Notes under the pieces: model-generated
What the model saw: only the letters and a program-made list of their open reading frames with translations
The model's database searches: none
What the model was told of the DNA's origin: nothing
Shown here: piece after piece, positions 58,482 through 64,000 of the stretch
Layout of the letters: each line of letters starts with the position of its first letter
How positions within the stretch are numbered: position 1 is the stretch's first letter
Program-made: the position numbers and the translations under genes
Origin: PALSA-555 sp963731625
Lineage (GTDB): Bacteria; Actinomycetota; Acidimicrobiia; IMCC26256; PALSA-555
Assembly: GCA_963731625.1 (NCBI GenBank)
Contig: CAVSWH010000022.1
Span: 124,001-188,000, forward strand
Direction: 5' to 3'
DNA length: 64,000 nucleotides

Positions 58482-61256
58482 GTGGCGGAGCTGCCGACGG
58501 GGACGGTCACTTTTCTCTTCACCGATCTCGAGAGCTCTACGCGGCTCTGGGAAAGCCACGCGGAGGAGATGCGTGTGGCTCTCGCCCGCCACGACGCGCT
58601 GCTGCGTCAGGCGATCGAAGCGCACGGCGGGCACGTCGTGAAGACGACCGGTGACGGGGTGCACGCCGTGTTCGGCGTCGCCGAGGCTGCCGTCTCGGCG
58701 GCCGTCGAAGCTCAGCGATCAATTGGCACGGAGACCTGGCCGGAGGGGGTGCCGATCCGGGTCCGGATGGGTCTCAACACCGGCTCGGCCCAGGCGAGGG
58801 ACGGGGACTACTTCGGCTCTGCGTTGAATCGCGGCGCACGAGTGATGGCGATCGCGCACGGAGGGCAGATTCTCGTGTCGCGCGCGACCGCGGACCTGGT
58901 GCGAGACAGCGAGGTGGCCGACATGAGTGTCGACGACCTCGGGGAGCACCAGCTCCGCGACCTGACGCGGCCGGAACGCGTCTTCCAGATCGGCTCGCCG
59001 GGGCTCGAGGCGGACTTTCCCCCGCTGCGCTCGCTGGAGGCGTTTCCTTCCAATCTGCCCACCCAGTTCACGTCGTTCGTCGGCCGCGACGACGAGCTCG
59101 CGGAGCTCACCGCGCTGCTTCCCCGCGCCCGGCTCCTCACGATCGTGGGTGTCGGCGGTGTCGGGAAGACTCGGCTGGCGGCGCAGGTCGCCGGCGAGGT
59201 CGTGCCGGCGTTCGCGGACGGGGCCTGGTTCGCCGAGCTCGGCGCGGCAGACGACGCCGACGCGATCACCGAGGTCGTCGCAACGGCGCTCGCTGTGCAG
59301 GCACGGCCGGGCATGTCGCTCGCCGACAGCACCATCGAGTTCCTCCGCACGAAGCGCCTCTTGCTCGTGCTCGACAACTGCGAACACCTCCTCGACGCCG
59401 TGGGGAGACTGGTGATCTCGATCCTGCGTGAGTGCCCGAGCGTGCAGGTAACCGTCACGAGTCGCGAGGGCCTCGGTGTCCCGGGTGAGCAGATGTGGGC
59501 GCTGCGCTCGCTGTCGCTTCCGGATGCCGCGTCACCGCTCGACGACGTCGCCGCGAGCGACGCCGTCCGACTCTTCGTCGAACGCGCCCAGGCGGCGCGC
59601 TCGGCCTTCCAGCTCGCTGCTGAGAACGCGGCCCATGTTGCCGAGATCTGCCGTCGGCTGGACGGGGTCCCGCTCGCGATCGAGCTCGCGGCCGCGCGCA
59701 TCGCGTCCATGAACCCCGAAGACATCGCGGCGAGGCTCGACGAGCGGTTCCGACTCCTCACCGGAGGACGACACGCCGCGGTCGGTCGACAGCAGACCTT
59801 GCTCGCGACCGTCGAGTGGTCGTACTCCCTCCTGCAGCCCCGTGAGCAACTGTTGTTCGACCGCATCGGCATCTTCGCCGGCGGCTTCGATCCCGCAGCC
59901 GCCGAGGCGATCGTCACGGGCGACGGACTCGAGGGCTGGGACGTGCTCGACGGGCTCGCCGAGCTCGTCGCGAAGTCGATGCTGAGCGTCGACGACGCGG
60001 CGACGGGCAGCGTGCGCTACCAGCTCCTCGAGACGCTGCGCGAGTACTCACGCTGGCGGATGGAGGAGGCGCGTGACGCGGACGTCTGGCGACGCCGACA
60101 CGCCGCGCACTACGGCGAGTTCACGCAGCGAACCTCCGAAGGTCTCGGCGGGCCCGACGAGGTCTCGTGGGCGAACCAATTCGAAGCCGAGCTCGACAAC
60201 CTGCGCACGGCCGTCAGCTGGGCCCTCGATTCGGACGTCGCGGCCGACGCGGAGCTCGGGCTGCGGATCATCGGGGTGCTGGCGGCGTTCCCGACGGCCG
60301 AAGGTCCGAGCAAGATCGGCACCTGGGCCGAGCGGGCGCTGGGCTGCCTCGACCCCGTCGACGATGGGCTGGCCAGTGCCGTGCTCGGCGTCGCCGCGAT
60401 GGCGGCGTTCTCGCGCGGCGATCTCAGCGCCATGTCCGACCGGGCCCGCGCGTCGCTTCGGCGAGGGCCGACCCCGGCCTGGCCGCATGTCTTGGGTCAC
60501 GTCGCGACCGCGCTGGGCCACGCGTTCGCCGGCGAGCTTGAGGACGCGCTCCAGACCTGGCGGGAGGCCACCGTGGTCTGTGCCGGTGTAAGACCGGCGT
60601 TGCGGGCCGCCGTGCACGGCGGGTGCTCGACCTTCGCCGTCTTCGCCGGCGACGCTGAGCTCGCCCGCTCGGAGGCCGAGCTTGCTGTGAGCCTGGCGCG
60701 CGAGAGCGGCAGCCCCTCCGCCGTCGCCCAAGCGCTCGGCTCGACCGCGTACGTATATCGGACGAGTGACCCCCAACGGGCCCGGGAGGACGGCGAGGAG
60801 GCGATCGAGCTCATGCGCGCGGGAGCCGGGACTGTCCTTATGGTTCCGACGCTCGCGAATGTCGCGTTGCTTCGAGCGCGCGCCGGTGACCGCGTCGGCG
60901 CGTTCCTCGCGCTGCACGAGGCGACCACCCGCGCCCACAACGTGGGCGACCGTCCCGGCCTGGTCAGCCTGCTCAATCGTGCCGGAGTCCCCGCGCTCGC
61001 GGAGCTGGGACATGCGGCCGAGGCCGCCGAGCTCGCCGGCGTGGTGACGGAGGGGCCGCTGCACGCACTGACGCTGGGCGGCGCCGACGCCGACGACCGG
61101 GCCGCGGCCATCGCGATCCTTCAGGCGCAGCTGCCGGCGACCGCCTACCGAGACGCGGCCGCCCGAGGCGCGTCGATGAGCTACGAAGCCGTCGTCCGGT
61201 ACGTGCTGGACGCGACGCTCCGCCTGGCCGAGGAGGCAACGACGACACCGGAGTGA
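58482..61256 (+). CDS. Class III nucleotide cyclase fused to NB-ARC-type ATPase and helical repeats
   Basis: A 924-residue protein. Residues 1-180 are a class III cyclase domain: TVTFLFTDLESSTRLWE with metal Asp15 and KTTGDGVHAVFG with Asp58, then RVRMGLNTGSAQARDGDYFG and LNRGARVMAIAHGGQILVS. Residues about 205-480 are a STAND/AAA ATPase with Walker A IVGVGGVGKTR (about 219-229), LLLVLDNCEHLLDA and LTGGRHAAVGRQQTL. The rest is TPR-like helices. No DNA-binding domain follows, unlike AfsR/LuxR relatives. GTG 58482 is chosen because AGGGGG ends 5 bases upstream; GTG 58476 is possible. It may convert a signal sensed by the repeats into cyclic AMP. Confidence 0.88.
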   Translation: MAELPTGTVTFLFTDLESSTRLWESHAEEMRVALARHDALLRQAIEAHGGHVVKTTGDGVHAVFGVAEAAVSAAVEAQRSIGTETWPEGVPIRVRMGLNTGSAQARDGDYFGSALNRGARVMAIAHGGQILVSRATADLVRDSEVADMSVDDLGEHQLRDLTRPERVFQIGSPGLEADFPPLRSLEAFPSNLPTQFTSFVGRDDELAELTALLPRARLLTIVGVGGVGKTRLAAQVAGEVVPAFADGAWFAELGAADDADAITEVVATALAVQARPGMSLADSTIEFLRTKRLLLVLDNCEHLLDAVGRLVISILRECPSVQVTVTSREGLGVPGEQMWALRSLSLPDAASPLDDVAASDAVRLFVERAQAARSAFQLAAENAAHVAEICRRLDGVPLAIELAAARIASMNPEDIAARLDERFRLLTGGRHAAVGRQQTLLATVEWSYSLLQPREQLLFDRIGIFAGGFDPAAAEAIVTGDGLEGWDVLDGLAELVAKSMLSVDDAATGSVRYQLLETLREYSRWRMEEARDADVWRRRHAAHYGEFTQRTSEGLGGPDEVSWANQFEAELDNLRTAVSWALDSDVAADAELGLRIIGVLAAFPTAEGPSKIGTWAERALGCLDPVDDGLASAVLGVAAMAAFSRGDLSAMSDRARASLRRGPTPAWPHVLGHVATALGHAFAGELEDALQTWREATVVCAGVRPALRAAVHGGCSTFAVFAGDAELARSEAELAVSLARESGSPSAVAQALGSTAYVYRTSDPQRAREDGEEAIELMRAGAGTVLMVPTLANVALLRARAGDRVGAFLALHEATTRAHNVGDRPGLVSLLNRAGVPALAELGHAAEAAELAGVVTEGPLHALTLGGADADDRAAAIAILQAQLPATAYRDAAARGASMSYEAVVRYVLDATLRLAEEATTTPE

Positions 61257-61306
61257 GCCGCCGTCTCGCGGCCGCGGATGGTGCTGTGGGTCGACAGGCG
61301 ACGGTG

Positions 61307-61380
61307 TGGACCTGAGGGGACTTGAACCCCTGACTTCCTCCATGCCATGGAGGCGCTCTACCGGACTGAGCTACAGGCCC
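61307..61380 (-). tRNA. tRNA-Ala (anticodon GGC)
   Basis: The minus strand folds as a 74-nt cloverleaf: acceptor GGGCCTG/CAGGTCC, D stem GCTC/GAGC, anticodon stem CCTCC/GGAGG with loop ATGGCAT (anticodon GGC), T arm AGGGG-TTCAAGT-CCCCT, discriminator A. The third acceptor pair is G3-U70, the alanine identity element. CCA is not encoded. Confidence 0.96.
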
Positions 61381-61498
61381 AGGGCAACGTTCCACGGTAT
61401 CAGCGACGCCTTCGCGGACCGATCGACGCGGCCTGGATCTCGACGACGCTTGAATGGCGGCAGCCCTGACGGACGTCGTCGCTACGCTCGACGGTGCT

Positions 61499-64000
<2,502 letters not shown>

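Overview
The window is very GC-rich, densely packed bacterial DNA with many GTG starts and 1-11 bp gene overlaps. Gene order and families point to a high-GC actinobacterium, most likely from a deep lineage such as Acidimicrobiia. This is an inference from the conserved run tig-clpP-clpX-valS-folC-ndk-mreBCD-mrdA-rodA-radical SAM pair-RNase E/G-rplU-rpmA-obg-proB-proA-nadD-rsfS, from actinobacterial families (TIGR03086, DinB/DUF664, DUF4333-like domains), and from the many start codons that sit directly behind a -10 box.

Layout. 1-2556: end of a UBP-type zinc-finger protein coupled to a DHA2 drug exporter, then a divergent pair (MerR regulator / TIGR03086 protein) sharing a 13-bp intergenic region. 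2616-2843: tRNA-Gly and tRNA-Pro on the minus strand. 3518-9696: a five-gene export operon (membrane-fusion adaptor, ABC ATPase, MacB-like permease, a second different adaptor, a secreted DUF5666-like protein). 9927-17404: a sugar isomerase-like gene, then a run of membrane or exported proteins (PDZ, YVTN lipoprotein, PsiE-like, hydrolase lipoprotein, phospholipase C-like phosphoesterase, glycosidase lipoprotein). 17472-44137: the housekeeping block, covering protein folding and turnover, valyl-tRNA synthetase, folate and nucleotide metabolism, rod-shape and cell-wall machinery, ribosomal proteins, the Obg GTPase, proline synthesis, a MoxR/VWA pair, NAD synthesis and ribosome silencing.

44139-45172: a complete IS481-family insertion sequence with terminal inverted repeats and a 6-bp target duplication that rebuilds the stop codons of the two convergent genes it separates (rsfS and hisF). 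45174-46573: hisH-hisF, in which the HisF protein has Gln at the position of a catalytic Asp. 46693-48458: an ABC transporter. 48726-58290: mixed accessory genes (YHYH protein, DUF1697, a PAS-GGDEF-EAL c-di-GMP protein, VOC/DinB pair, two methyltransferases, nitrobindin-like protein, ferric-reductase-like flavocytochrome followed by a 29-residue membrane peptide). 58482-61256: a class III cyclase fused to an NB-ARC-type ATPase. 61307-61380: tRNA-Ala. 61499-64000: 5' part of leuS.

The clearest anomalies are two single-base frameshifts in the RNase E/G gene, the Asp-to-Gln change in HisF, the insertion exactly at overlapping stop codons, and a repeated -10-box-then-start-codon arrangement indicating widespread leaderless transcription. 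I see no CRISPR array, phage or integrative element apart from the IS481 copy. I did not find a clearly new defence or biosynthetic system; the double-adaptor export operon and the exported-protein island are the best candidates for undescribed biology.
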